NCBI GenBank assembly: GCA_001803225.1
Contig: MHBF01000032.1
Span: forward strand, 8,880 to 60,720
Direction of reading: 5' to 3'
Source of the DNA: Lentisphaerae bacterium GWF2_44_16
Lineage (GTDB): Bacteria; Verrucomicrobiota; Lentisphaeria; Victivallales; GWF2-45-14
Length of the DNA stretch: 51,841 nucleotides
The notes beneath the pieces were generated by a model, which worked only from the letters and a program-made list of their open reading frames with translations, searched no databases and was not told the origin of the DNA. Of the stretch, positions 1-8,428 are shown piece by piece. A program made the translations under genes and the position numbers. Positions within the stretch are counted from its first letter, which is position 1; every line of letters starts with the position of its first letter.

Positions 1-2
1 AA

Positions 3-548
3 CTTAAAACCATTGCCGATATCGGGCTTGTGGGATACCCAAATGCCGGTAAATCGACTCTGCTCAAAGTGCTTTCGGCCGCGCGGCCCAAAGTGGCGGC
101 GTATCCGTTTACGACATTGCACCCCATGGTGGGAATAATAGAGCTTCCCGATTACCACAGGATAAGCATGGCTGACATACCGGGCCTGATTGAAGGCGCG
201 CACCAGAATATAGGTTTGGGGCACGCTTTTCTCCGTCATATAGAAAGGACAAAAGTGCTTGTTTATGTTCTTGATACGTCAGGATTTGAAGGGCGGCACC
301 CGCTTGATGATTTCAAATCTCTTCAAAATGAACTGGAACTTTATATGGAAGGCCTTTCCAAGCGCAGGGCTGTTATTGTCGCAAATAAAATGGATATTCC
401 TGAAAGCGCTGAAAACCTCAAAGCTCTGAAAAAGGAAGTCGGCAGGAAATGCAGGATTTTCAGCTTAAGCGCGGAGCTTGACACTGATTTCAGCAAATTG
501 AAAGAAGCACTCGGAAAACTTGTTGCGAAAGAGGATCAGAATAAATAA
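3..548 (+). CDS. obgE: GTPase Obg/CgtA, 3' part (5' end outside window)
   Basis: This is the G domain and C-terminus of the ribosome-associated GTPase Obg, which acts in late 50S subunit assembly and stress control. The reading frame is open from the first bases, so the glycine-rich N-terminal Obg fold lies upstream of the window. The G motifs are visible in order: G1 GYPNAGKST, G2 threonines in YPFTTLHP, G3 DIPGLIEGA, G4 NKMD and G5 SAE. The YPFTTLHP switch is typical of Obg rather than Era or Der. The protein ends soon after the G domain, so there is no long C-terminal OCT extension. Its stop lies one base from the convergent NusG-like gene. The family call is firm; only the 5' truncation limits it. 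Confidence 0.95.
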   Translation, partial: LKTIADIGLVGYPNAGKSTLLKVLSAARPKVAAYPFTTLHPMVGIIELPDYHRISMADIPGLIEGAHQNIGLGHAFLRHIERTKVLVYVLDTSGFEGRHPLDDFKSLQNELELYMEGLSKRRAVIVANKMDIPESAENLKALKKEVGRKCRIFSLSAELDTDFSKLKEALGKLVAKEDQNK

Positions 549-549
549 C

Positions 550-1071
550 TCAATTCTGTTCGGCCTCGAGGTCTCCGGCGTCAAATTCGGCGGAGACTGA
601 CTGGCCCAGGAGATCGATATTTACGAATATAAGGGTTTTTCCTTTGCGTTTCTTTATAATTCCCTGCATTCCTCTCATGGGGCCGTTATTGACGGTTACT
701 CTGACGCCTCCCACGAGTTCCGGCTTGACGCTGAGTTCGGTTTCGAGGGACAGTCTTTCGAGAGATTGAACGGCATTGAGTTCACGGATAAGATTTTCTT
801 CGGCGCTTTTATCAATGTCTATTTTAAATAACACGGCATTCGAGCATAAAAGTCTCTGATATTTATCTTCGTTCATGTTACAGAAGACATAGCTTGAAAA
901 CATGGGGACGTGGAATTCGACAGAGCGTCTTTCATAACGGTGTACTTTTCTGTTCAGCGGCAAATAGCAGAGTATATTATTGGCCTGGCAGAATTCCAGT
1001 ATTTTTTTTTCTCTTCTGGGTTTTGTTCTTACTGGCATCCATGTAAAACCGGGAACATGCTCAATCAACAT
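550..1071 (-). CDS. NusG-family specialised antiterminator (LoaP/RfaH/UpxY-like)
   Basis: This 173-aa NusG paralogue has an N-terminal NGN domain (about residues 10-110, starting with the typical WMPVRTKPRREKK stretch) and a C-terminal KOW domain (about 118-165, containing VNNGPMRGMQGII). NusG paralogues bind RNA polymerase and let it read through terminators in particular long operons. It is probably not the housekeeping nusG, because it is not beside secE or ribosomal protein genes and is the last gene of a sensory operon. AGGTAG lies six bases upstream of the ATG. The target operon is unknown. The NusG assignment is secure; the specialised role is inferred from divergence and context. Confidence 0.85.
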   Translation of the reverse strand: MLIEHVPGFTWMPVRTKPRREKKILEFCQANNILCYLPLNRKVHRYERRSVEFHVPMFSSYVFCNMNEDKYQRLLCSNAVLFKIDIDKSAEENLIRELNAVQSLERLSLETELSVKPELVGGVRVTVNNGPMRGMQGIIKKRKGKTLIFVNIDLLGQSVSAEFDAGDLEAEQN

Positions 1072-1129
1072 CAGACACTACCTTTGTAAGTTTCATGAAA
1101 TTCAAGACTTGAAGAAAAAAGGGGGATAT

Positions 1130-2065
1130 TTATTTGGGGGCATCCTCCGGCGCCGGACTCAGATTTCCGAACCATGCCGGTCCCCGGCAGTTATCGGCGG
1201 TACCTGACCATATCATTTGCTTTTTCTTGCCGCTGCTGTCAACATCAATTACAGAGAAGTCAAAGTTGAAATCCTTATCGGGCATGAAATGGGCGGCTTT
1301 TAAGCCCTCGTACGGGAAAAAGATTTGCAACTTGTAGCCTTTCTGAGTTTTAACTGATTTGACTTTTGTTCCTTTAATTTCAATTGGAGTAGAACCGCCC
1401 GCATAAAAATTAGGCTTGTCCGCTATGGTTTTTGAAAAATAAGGCACGGTTATTACCTGGAAAACGCCTTTTTCGTAAATATCCTTGGCGCGGCGTTCTT
1501 CGGGACGTATATCGAAATAGAATTCAACGCAGTCATTCATCCAGGGCGTACCGGATTCCGCTATCAGTTCGTCATCGACGACATTTACATTTACAGTTAT
1601 TCCGCTTTTACCTTTGACGACGATGCAGGTTGCTGAAGTGTCACCCTTTCCGGTCCAGTCTTCCTGGTTATAGACAACCTGTTCTTTTCTGAAAAGATGA
1701 AGGGATGTTTGATCTGTTATTTTTTCAGCATCTTCCACATAAAAGCCTTTTCGCGCCGGTTCAGTGCGGCCTCTGTGTTTTACCTGTTCAACTGCCGGTT
1801 TAGCCGCGGCTTTCCCTGTTGTTTTTTTAGGAGTGGCCGGGATTTTGATTTTTTTGAGTTCCTCGATTCGTTTTTTGTCTTTTGAAAGCTCCGCGGCGGT
1901 TTCCGTGGTCTTGATTTCCTTCACTGATATTTCTCCTGTCATAGAGAGAAAAAAACGGTTGAGATTTGAGATATGATAGTTGAACGCGGAAAAAAGCACC
2001 GCAAGAAAGAGGAACGCAAGTACCCCGAAAATCGAAAGCTTGAATATTTGTCTATTGCTTTTCAT
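1130..2065 (-). CDS. Membrane-anchored protein with CBM9-like carbohydrate-binding domain
   Basis: This 311-aa protein has a short cytoplasmic start, one transmembrane segment (about residues 8-32), a charged and alanine/lysine-rich linker (about 45-105) and a C-terminal beta-sandwich region (about 110-305). The C-terminal region resembles the CBM9-like sugar-binding domains common in PVC bacteria; the stretches around NDCVEFYFDIRPE and WFGNLSP are the recognisable parts. It is probably held on the periplasmic face of the inner membrane as a ligand-binding or scaffolding protein. It lies 21 bp downstream of the histidine kinase gene and 58 bp upstream of the NusG paralogue, so it is likely part of the same transcript. 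No catalytic domain is visible. The ligand is unknown. Confidence 0.65.
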   Translation of the reverse strand: MKSNRQIFKLSIFGVLAFLFLAVLFSAFNYHISNLNRFFLSMTGEISVKEIKTTETAAELSKDKKRIEELKKIKIPATPKKTTGKAAAKPAVEQVKHRGRTEPARKGFYVEDAEKITDQTSLHLFRKEQVVYNQEDWTGKGDTSATCIVVKGKSGITVNVNVVDDELIAESGTPWMNDCVEFYFDIRPEERRAKDIYEKGVFQVITVPYFSKTIADKPNFYAGGSTPIEIKGTKVKSVKTQKGYKLQIFFPYEGLKAAHFMPDKDFNFDFSVIDVDSSGKKKQMIWSGTADNCRGPAWFGNLSPAPEDAPK

Positions 2066-2086
2066 TGCAAAACCTCAATAATATAA

Positions 2087-3982
2087 TTAACTTTCATTTG
2101 TCTTATTATTCAAGAAAGATTTTAAGAGATTTTTCAAGTCTTGTATTTTAAATGGTTTATCAAGGCGTCCCTTAAAGCCGTATTCCTTATATTGTGCCAT
2201 TACCGGGTCGTTTGAATATCCGCTGGTTACAAAAGCTATTACATCGGGGTCGATTTCCCTTAAAACTTTTACAGCCTCCTTACCGCCCATTGCTCCCGGG
2301 ACGGTTAGATCCATTATAACCGCGTCAAATGGTTTTCCTGATTTTTTCGCTTCAGCAAAAATATCAACGGCCTTCTGTCCGTCGTTTGCGAATTCAGCTT
2401 CATAGTTCATCAGGGCCAGCATTTTTCCGAGGAGTGCCCTGATGCTTTCCTGATCGTCCATTACAAGTATTCTGCCGCCCCCTGCATACGACATGGAATC
2501 CAGCAGTGCTTTAACTTTTACGGCATTAATGGAGGCAGGCAGATAAACATAAAAAGTGGAACCGATGCCGACTTCGGATTCAACAGAGATATGTCCTCCA
2601 TGTCTTTTCAGTATTGCGTATGAAGTGGCGAGCCCGAGGCCGGTACCTGAATGTTTCGTAGTGAAGAAAGGGTCGAAGATTTTGGGAATGTTCTGTTTCA
2701 GGATACCGGTACCGTGGTCTGTTATGGTTATTTTAATGTATTCGCCTTTTTCGAGGGGTAGTGTACTGGTTTCATTGATATAGGCATTTTCCGCCCTGAT
2801 ATTTATTATGCCGCCATTCGGCATGGATTGGTTGGCGTTGATGACCAGATTGTCTATGACTTGGCTTATCTGAGTTGTATCAATGTCAACAGGGCGCAGT
2901 TTTTCGGCAAAAGCGAATTCACATTTTGATTTGGAGCCTCTGAGTATAAATGTAACGGTGCTTTGCAGAAGTTCGGGAATGGACGCGGTGGTTTTAACGG
3001 GAGTGCCTCCTTTAGCGAAAGTCAGAAGCTGGCGTGTTAGGTCCATGGCCCTTACGGTGGCATGTTCCGTGTCGGATAGACAATGCTTCAATTCTTCGCT
3101 GTCGTGTTTATACATCTGGGCGAGCTGTACATTTCCCCTTATTGCCGTCAGAAGGTTATTGAAGTCGTGGGCGATGCCGCCCGCGAGTATCCCCAGAGAT
3201 TCAAATTTCTGATGCTTGCCGAATTCCTCAAGGGCCTTTTCCCTTTCAATTTCCCTTTCCCTCAGTTCATCTATCATGGAGTTTATGCCCAGCTGGAGTT
3301 CTCCGTATTCATCAGTTATAGGTTGGATATTTATCTTTGAACTCAGATCGTTTTTGGCTACATTTTTGACGCAGTTTAGTATCTCAATGGTTTGCCGTGA
3401 GAATCTTGCCGCAAGGAGGTAGGACACGCCCAAGCCAGAGATAAGGACCAGGATACCTATCAGGGAAACAGCCAGAATATAAAGGTTTCTCTGCTCATAA
3501 AGTTCTTTCTTGTCCATTATCAGAAAAATTTTCCATTGAAATTTGGAAGTGTCGAAGAAAGAGAATTTACTTTTGCCGTTGGTCAATGATTTGAATTCAG
3601 TGAAACCTGACTTTTCTGTCGATATTTTTTTCAGGTTATCGTACGGAATGATACTGGTGTTCCCTCCTGTAAGCGCCTGACCTTTTTCATTGATAATGTA
3701 AATGAAGCCTGTTTTGCCGAATTTATAGCCGATGAATTTGGAAATGAGCTCCTTGCGGGCAGAATCCCGATAAGCCTGGACATTGGCAAGGCCCGCGTCT
3801 TTCAATATGTCATGGGCTTCATCGATTCGGAGCATGATGTCATTCATGCGCAGTTCCAGAATGTGTTTATTGAGACGGTAGAGTATCTGATCTATTATCA
3901 GCACACCGGCGAAAAGTATTGAAAATGTAATGACTGTTATCATAACAGTCGCAAAAAGACAAAATCGTGTTTGAAATTTCAT
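2087..3982 (-). CDS. Hybrid sensor histidine kinase with receiver domain
   Basis: This 631-aa kinase has TM1 (about 10-32), a periplasmic Cache-like sensor (about 35-165, with FGKTGFIYIIN), TM2 (about 166-191), a HAMP linker (about 192-245), a HisKA domain with phosphoacceptor His272 in AHDFNN, and a HATPase domain (about 365-482) with an N box around Asn384, G1 DHGTGI and G2 GTGLGLA. A C-terminal receiver (about 504-622) has acidic pair Asp509/Asp510, phosphoacceptor Asp558 and Lys609. There is no DNA-binding output domain, so a separate response regulator or phosphotransfer protein must lie elsewhere. The gene sits between a periplasmic binding protein gene and a CBM9-like gene, and the binding protein probably helps sense the ligand. 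Confidence 0.92.
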   Translation of the reverse strand: MKFQTRFCLFATVMITVITFSILFAGVLIIDQILYRLNKHILELRMNDIMLRIDEAHDILKDAGLANVQAYRDSARKELISKFIGYKFGKTGFIYIINEKGQALTGGNTSIIPYDNLKKISTEKSGFTEFKSLTNGKSKFSFFDTSKFQWKIFLIMDKKELYEQRNLYILAVSLIGILVLISGLGVSYLLAARFSRQTIEILNCVKNVAKNDLSSKINIQPITDEYGELQLGINSMIDELREREIEREKALEEFGKHQKFESLGILAGGIAHDFNNLLTAIRGNVQLAQMYKHDSEELKHCLSDTEHATVRAMDLTRQLLTFAKGGTPVKTTASIPELLQSTVTFILRGSKSKCEFAFAEKLRPVDIDTTQISQVIDNLVINANQSMPNGGIINIRAENAYINETSTLPLEKGEYIKITITDHGTGILKQNIPKIFDPFFTTKHSGTGLGLATSYAILKRHGGHISVESEVGIGSTFYVYLPASINAVKVKALLDSMSYAGGGRILVMDDQESIRALLGKMLALMNYEAEFANDGQKAVDIFAEAKKSGKPFDAVIMDLTVPGAMGGKEAVKVLREIDPDVIAFVTSGYSNDPVMAQYKEYGFKGRLDKPFKIQDLKNLLKSFLNNKTNES

Positions 3983-4094
3983 CCAGTTAAAATATCACGT
4001 GTCCGGTAAAAAATCAATAGCCCCATCTGAGCTTTTAAAACGGCTTTTTCTTTTTCTTTCTGATAAGCGTACCCGTAAGATGAGCGGTGCGGTC

Positions 4095-5078
4095 TCAGTG
4101 GATTTTGGTCGCTGTTTTCAGAACAGAGAGAGGGAGAACAATGCCCAGTTTGTCGGCCAATGTCATGTTCACCGTGAGGATGGTTTTTTTATTGGTAAGC
4201 ACAGGAATATCTGAAGCTTTTTTCCCTTTCAGCACATTAACAGCCGCTTCGGCAGCGAAAATACCGAATTCTTCGGGGGCCTTGGGCATAGAAATAAGTA
4301 CGAATTCTGACATTATCGGATTGTTTGAACCCGTGGGCACTTTGGTTTCTGTCATAAGGAAGTCCTTTGCTTCTCTGTTGTTCCAATCTCTGATGCCCTC
4401 TTTATTGTAGAGAATTATCATATCGGCTTCTTGCTGTGTGTCTAAAAAAACTTTTTTGAACTCGGTGAAGTCGTTAACTATATGGATACTGAGATTGCCG
4501 TTGAAAAAATTTTCATTATAGATTTTAGCGACTTTTCTACTGGTTTCATCATTCGGACAGATATAAGCCATTCTTTCACCCTTCGCGTACTTCTTGAGGA
4601 AACCCACGGTTTCTTCGATAAAGTCAATTTCAATCATACCGGTTGAGTTTTTGTATGGATACCCGTAGATGGACGCGTCCCAATTGACCGCACAGAAAAC
4701 TATCGGTATATCTGATTTGCTGTAATAGGGCATCATAAGGTACTTGGAAGCCGGGTCATCTGACGCTATCAATATATCGGGTTTATATTCATCAATAATC
4801 TTTTTTGCCTCAAGTGCCATTTTTTCACAATATTCTTTGGAATCATTTCCCTTGGTATTCATGTGAATGATCTTGTAGGAGATGCCATGAGAAACGATAA
4901 TACGTTCAAAGCCCTTCAGCATCCTGTCACTCCACTCGTAGGATCTGTCATAGGAGTCAACGAAAACTATTTTCTTGTTTTTCAGGGAGTTTTTTTTCTG
5001 TGCGGATACTTCCGGGATCAGAAGGATAGCGGAGCAGGATAATAGCATAAGCCATTTTAGTAAACTGTTTTTCTGCAT
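4095..5078 (-). CDS. Periplasmic binding protein, ABC_sub_bind family, likely sensory
   Basis: This 327-aa secreted protein has a signal peptide (residues 1-26, cleavage near VSAQ) followed by a two-lobed Rossmann-like binding fold. The stretches KKIVFVDSYDRSYEWSD, DILIASDDPASKY and PIVFCAVNWDASIYGYPY are typical of the ABC_sub_bind (PF04392) family. No ABC permease or ATPase gene is adjacent; the next gene, 112 bp downstream, is a hybrid histidine kinase. Members of this family beside histidine kinases usually act as sensory modules rather than transport receptors. The ligand cannot be named. A weak TTGAAA/TATCTT promoter lies upstream (5122-5149). Confidence 0.8.
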   Translation of the reverse strand: MQKNSLLKWLMLLSCSAILLIPEVSAQKKNSLKNKKIVFVDSYDRSYEWSDRMLKGFERIIVSHGISYKIIHMNTKGNDSKEYCEKMALEAKKIIDEYKPDILIASDDPASKYLMMPYYSKSDIPIVFCAVNWDASIYGYPYKNSTGMIEIDFIEETVGFLKKYAKGERMAYICPNDETSRKVAKIYNENFFNGNLSIHIVNDFTEFKKVFLDTQQEADMIILYNKEGIRDWNNREAKDFLMTETKVPTGSNNPIMSEFVLISMPKAPEEFGIFAAEAAVNVLKGKKASDIPVLTNKKTILTVNMTLADKLGIVLPLSVLKTATKIH

Positions 5079-5121
5079 AAAATCTGGCGTTTTTGTTATT
5101 CCATATTGTTATTGAAGAATA

Positions 5122-5149
5122 AAGATACACAGAAAGAGGCGGATTTCAA
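5122..5149 (-). promoter_or_regulatory. Candidate promoter of the binding protein-kinase operon
   Basis: On the minus strand a TTGAAA -35 (5144-5149) is separated by 16 bp from a TATCTT -10 (5122-5127), about 45 bp upstream of the start codon at 5078. The -10 is a weak match, so this is tentative. Confidence 0.35.
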
Positions 5150-5299
5150 GGGAGAAGTGCTCCTGATATTCCAGTGCTTTTCTGGAATAAAAGAAGATTA
5201 TCTGGTAAAACTTCGCTTACGCGGTGTTTCACGTAGCGCAACGGTGGCGACAATGCGCCGCAATTCGGGAGTTTGGTCTGATAAGCGCTTTGCGTGGAG

Positions 5300-5319
5300 G
5301 GATTTGCTTCGTCAAATCC
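5300..5319. repeat. REP-like hairpin repeat, copy A
   Basis: GGATTTG pairs with CAAATCC around a CTTCGT loop, and the hairpin is preceded by CGTGGAG. The same flank, loop and stem length occur at 12130-12149 (inverted) and 12189-12208 (different stem sequence). It lies in the 405-bp gap between two divergent genes (5079-5483). That gap also holds a small TTCCAG/CTGGAA hairpin (5169-5187). Short open frames across this gap look like chance translation of the repeat. Confidence 0.7.
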
Positions 5320-5483
5320 ACCCCGTTCTTTCCGCGTATTCAACGCTGATAACTTATCATCATTACTTTATAAAGCGTACAAAAAAATAAATTCTGATTT
5401 TTTCTGTAACTTTGGAGGGGTTATTTTCGACTCTATCTGCAAACAGGTTTAACGGTTTTGAATTTCAAACAAGGAGTAATATT

Positions 5484-6167
5484 ATGAAGAACGCTCTGAT
5501 TGGCCTTCTCTGTTGTGCGTCATTAATCACTGGCGGAACTCTTCTGGCGCAGGAAGAGACAGTGCCGTCGAAGCCAGATGGGGACTTTGACAAAGCCGGC
5601 GGACCACCGCAAATGATGGGATGCAAAGGAGGCCGCGGGGGACAAATGCCTGGCGGCAAGTGTGCTCAGATGGGTGATTGCAAGGGCGGCCCCGGCGGAC
5701 AGATGATGCCTCCCGGAGCTCAAATGGGTGAACATAGAGGCGGCCCCGGCGCTCATCACGGAATGAGGGACGGGGGAAATAATCCTATGATGGATATTGA
5801 AATAGACAACCCGGAAAAAGCTAAAGAACTAAAGGCGCTTGCCGAAAGCAATCCGGCTGAATTCAAAGAAAAAATGAAAGCCGCCGTTACTGAAATGCAG
5901 GCGAAGCGCAAAGCCGATATGGATGAGTTCAAAAAGCTTGTCGAACAGTATATGAAAAAACCTGATGACGCCGTCAAATCCAAAATACGCGAAAAACTCG
6001 TGGCCCAGCTTGACAGAAAAATCAAAGTCGAGGAAATGATGCTTGCTAAAAAGCAGGAAAAAGTCATGGAAACGCAGAAGCGTATAGAACTTCAGAAAAG
6101 CAAAAAGGACGTCATGGTAAATCTCAAGCTGGAAGAGATGCTCAGAGATCCTTCCCTCAGATGGTGA
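5484..6167 (+). CDS. Secreted Gly/Met/Cys/His-rich protein with C-terminal coiled coil
   Basis: The start at 5484 is chosen because AAGGAG lies just upstream and a signal peptide follows at once (residues 1-23, cleavage near LLAQ); an in-frame upstream ATG at 5412 has no such support. The mature N-terminal region (about 38-100) is low complexity, with an approximate unit K/R-GGxGGQM followed by QMG and then C or H, repeated about three times. It contains many Met, Cys and His residues. Residues about 105-225 are charged, helical and probably coiled-coil. The layout recalls small periplasmic metal-binding or CpxP/Spy-like proteins, but no family motif is certain. Periplasmic metal binding is an inference from composition only. 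Confidence 0.7.
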   Translation: MKNALIGLLCCASLITGGTLLAQEETVPSKPDGDFDKAGGPPQMMGCKGGRGGQMPGGKCAQMGDCKGGPGGQMMPPGAQMGEHRGGPGAHHGMRDGGNNPMMDIEIDNPEKAKELKALAESNPAEFKEKMKAAVTEMQAKRKADMDEFKKLVEQYMKKPDDAVKSKIREKLVAQLDRKIKVEEMMLAKKQEKVMETQKRIELQKSKKDVMVNLKLEEMLRDPSLRW

Positions 6168-6194
6168 AAATACAGTCTGAGTTAATATAATAAT

Positions 6195-6260
6195 GCTTTG
6201 CCGCAGATGTGAAAATTGTTTTTGGCCTCAATTCAGCATGTGCGGCAAAGCTGTTTTTTT
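6195..6260 (+). terminator. Terminator-like hairpin with long loop
   Basis: GCTTTGCCGCA (6195-6205) pairs perfectly with TGCGGCAAAGC (6241-6251), followed by a run of seven T (6254-6260). The 11-bp stem and T-tract fit intrinsic termination of the secreted-protein gene ending at 6167. The 35-base loop is unusually long. A short stable RNA in the loop is possible but not supported by anything else. Confidence 0.65.
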
Positions 6261-6267
6261 ATATGCG

Positions 6268-6732
6268 TCATGACAGGTTATTTTTTTTACGATGCTTTGC
6301 AAGGAACGCGTCAAGGCTGTCCGCAAATCTGGAGCGGGCTTTTTTATCGAAAGACGGAGGGCCTCCGGTAATTTCACCGGAAACTCTCAATTCGTCCATA
6401 AGTCCCCGCATTGCCAGTTTATCCTTGATATTGATGGAACTGTAAAGCTCTCCTCTGGGGTTAAGGGCATAGGCGCCCTTGGAAATGACCCTGTCCGCCA
6501 GCGGTATATCGGAGGTAATGACGAGGTCGTCAACTTCAACCATTTCGACAATGCGGTCATCGGCGGCGTTGTGGCCGTCCTTGACAGCTATGCTGGAAAA
6601 TAAATCCGAAGCGGGAATTCTGATATAGCGGGACGCGACCATAATCAACTTGACGCCGACACGTTCCACCGCGCGAAAAAGGATATCCTTTATATCCCCG
6701 GGAAATGCGTCGGCATCCACAAGTATTCGCAT
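6268..6732 (-). CDS. YaiI/YqxD family protein (UPF0178)
   Basis: This 154-aa protein belongs to the UPF0178 family, a PIN-like fold with a conserved N-terminal acidic motif. It shows MRILVDADAFP at the start, VITSDIPLADRVI around residue 72, and the family ALNPRGELY motif. Length is normal for the family. The precise biochemical role is not established; a nuclease-like fold is suggested by structure-based comparison of the family. It starts one base after the stop of the formyltransferase-like gene, so the two are probably co-transcribed. Confident family assignment, unknown function. Confidence 0.92.
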   Translation of the reverse strand: MRILVDADAFPGDIKDILFRAVERVGVKLIMVASRYIRIPASDLFSSIAVKDGHNAADDRIVEMVEVDDLVITSDIPLADRVISKGAYALNPRGELYSSINIKDKLAMRGLMDELRVSGEITGGPPSFDKKARSRFADSLDAFLAKHRKKNNLS

Positions 6733-6733
6733 T

Positions 6734-7624
6734 TTAATCCTGTCCGGTCAGCATTGATTTTGATGTTCTGCCGTAAACAACAGTTTTCACTTGCTTCCAT
6801 TCGTTGTTTTCTCTGTAGAAAAGATTGCTTTTTTCATCAAGGCCGAAGTTCCCTGCGGCAAAGTCATCCACGGCGGGCGGGAAAACTATCCAGTCGCCGT
6901 TTTCCTTCAGAATTTCCTGATTTGCTTTGGCAATATCCTCAAGGATATCTTTAAAGCCTCCGGGCGGTCTCTTTGCCGGGCGTGCTGCCGCGATTGCTTT
7001 CAATTCATTAAGAGATTTTCCGTGCAAGTCAATTTTTACAGGGCTTGATATACCGAGTATCGGGCCGCTGTCCATCTCGCCGCCCGCTCCGGTATATGTC
7101 TGAGCTATTATGACGCTTGACCTCATTTCGGAAAAACCGTCGAGTATTGCGGTTTCAATCGGAATGGTGTGAAGCCCGACAAGGAGACGTCTCCCGTTTT
7201 TCTCCACTGTAAGATCTCCGGGATGGATGTTAAGGCACGGAAAATCCGAAGTTATGTTTGAAAGGGGAACAAAACCGGCGAGAATACCGAAATCAACAGA
7301 AAAAGGCCTGAGAAGTTCCCTCAGTTCTTCCGTCCATTCCCCGCGTATTTTTCGTCCGTTTTCGGTCATGAGCGTAACTCTGGCCTCTCCTCTTTCCTTA
7401 TAGAATTTAACGATGTCCAGTTCAATAAGCGGCAGACTGTAATTTGCCGCGATAATCCGTGCGCGGCTTTTCTCCGGCGCGTCGGTTATGATTACGGATG
7501 GTTTCCATTTGCAGTCCGGGTTGTTCCTGACGAAATCAAGGAGTTTTTCGGCATTGCTCCCGCTTCCGCTCATGAAAATGGCAGCCGAAGCGTTTCCTTC
7601 AGAAGACAAAAAACTGTTTATCAC
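6734..7624 (-). CDS. Formyltransferase-family protein (diverged PurN-like)
   Basis: This 296-aa protein resembles the GART/PurN formyltransferase fold. FMSGSGSNAEKLL near the N-terminus matches the PurN phosphate-binding start. Asn and His of the NIHPGDL motif match the catalytic pair, and the Asp in GGEMDSGPIL matches the third catalytic residue. It is about 80 residues longer than typical PurN, with an extra segment (about 65-110) and a C-terminal extension. It may be a formyltransferase for another substrate rather than the purine enzyme; no other purine genes are nearby. The start is a GTG with GGGAG upstream. It is followed immediately by the YaiI-family gene. Confidence 0.7.
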   Translation of the reverse strand: MINSFLSSEGNASAAIFMSGSGSNAEKLLDFVRNNPDCKWKPSVIITDAPEKSRARIIAANYSLPLIELDIVKFYKERGEARVTLMTENGRKIRGEWTEELRELLRPFSVDFGILAGFVPLSNITSDFPCLNIHPGDLTVEKNGRRLLVGLHTIPIETAILDGFSEMRSSVIIAQTYTGAGGEMDSGPILGISSPVKIDLHGKSLNELKAIAAARPAKRPPGGFKDILEDIAKANQEILKENGDWIVFPPAVDDFAAGNFGLDEKSNLFYRENNEWKQVKTVVYGRTSKSMLTGQD

Positions 7625-7657
7625 CGTAATCTCCCGCGCGAAAGGTTTTTAAAAAAT

Positions 7658-7685
7658 TTGATAATTCCTGTTTAGAGTATAAAAT
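7658..7685 (+). promoter_or_regulatory. Candidate promoter upstream of secreted protein-permease genes
   Basis: A TTGATA -35 (7658-7663) and TAAAAT -10 (7680-7685) are 16 bp apart, 56 bp before the start at 7741, in the gap between two divergent genes. Confidence 0.45.
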
Positions 7686-7740
7686 ATTCAGTAACTGAAA
7701 ATCAGCAAGACCGCAAAGTTAAAATATGGGATAAAAGCTG

Positions 7741-8424
7741 ATGATATTCATGAGAAACACATTTTTCGCGATATTGTTTACTGCGTTCGCTCTCTTTTCG
7801 ATGGATACGAGCGCCGGTTTCTGGAACTGGTGGAGCGGCGCTTCCTACAAAGGAAACAAAAACGATATTGAGACCCTGATTATAACTGGAAATTACACGA
7901 AGCCCCGTTTCCTGGCCGATGCTGTCATGAAAGAAACGCGTCAGCCTTACATCCTCATCCCCTGTACGGGACAGAATAAGATATTTTTCTGTCCGGCTGA
8001 CGGTTCGGAAATGGAACTCAGGGAATGTGATATGCCTGGATTCATAAATTTCATTCACCCTGAAAATATAATAATCCTCGGGACGAAGGAATATATTCCC
8101 GCTAAATATTTTTCATTTTTAAGCGGCAGGCATAAAATATACATGATGGGAAATGACTGGGCGGCGGACGCGGCTTCAATACAGAAATTCATGGGCACAT
8201 CCAATTTGTGTTCCGAATATAAGGCACGTTTTCCTGAATACAGCAAAGGCGTTCCTGTTGAAACAAGCTCCAGTTCCCGGAAAGACCAGGGACGGACTGC
8301 TTTGAAAGCGGTACCTGACTTCCTGCCTCCGGACCAGGCATCCGACGGACAGAATTCAATACAGACTTCAGACGCGCCGGTATTGATAAAAGACAACAGC
8401 GTCCAGATAAGAAAGAAGAGATGA
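7741..8424 (+). CDS. Secreted protein of unknown function
   Basis: This 227-aa protein starts with a signal peptide (about residues 1-25, ending near DTSAG); ATG at 7750 is an alternative start. The mature part has a globular region (about 40-165) with beta-alpha character, including ETLIITGNYTKPRFLADAV and NIIILGTKEYIPAKYF, then a polar Ser/Gln/Asp-rich tail (about 170-227). I do not recognise a family. The repeated hydrophobic strand-then-loop pattern hints at a Rossmann-like or cell-wall-binding-repeat-like fold, but this is weak. It precedes an ABC-2 type permease gene by four bases, so it probably works with that membrane protein or shares its transcript. Confidence 0.6.
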   Translation: MIFMRNTFFAILFTAFALFSMDTSAGFWNWWSGASYKGNKNDIETLIITGNYTKPRFLADAVMKETRQPYILIPCTGQNKIFFCPADGSEMELRECDMPGFINFIHPENIIILGTKEYIPAKYFSFLSGRHKIYMMGNDWAADAASIQKFMGTSNLCSEYKARFPEYSKGVPVETSSSSRKDQGRTALKAVPDFLPPDQASDGQNSIQTSDAPVLIKDNSVQIRKKR

Positions 8425-8428
8425 ACAG

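Noticed and set aside
980-1976. Plus-strand open frames across the NusG-like and CBM9-like genes
   Set aside because: They overlap well-supported minus-strand genes in other frames, lack ribosome binding sites and show no recognisable domains.
5106-5390. Short open frames on both strands in the 5079-5483 gap, and similar ones at 12134-12325
   Set aside because: They translate the hairpin repeat itself, and no ribosome binding site or conserved product is visible.
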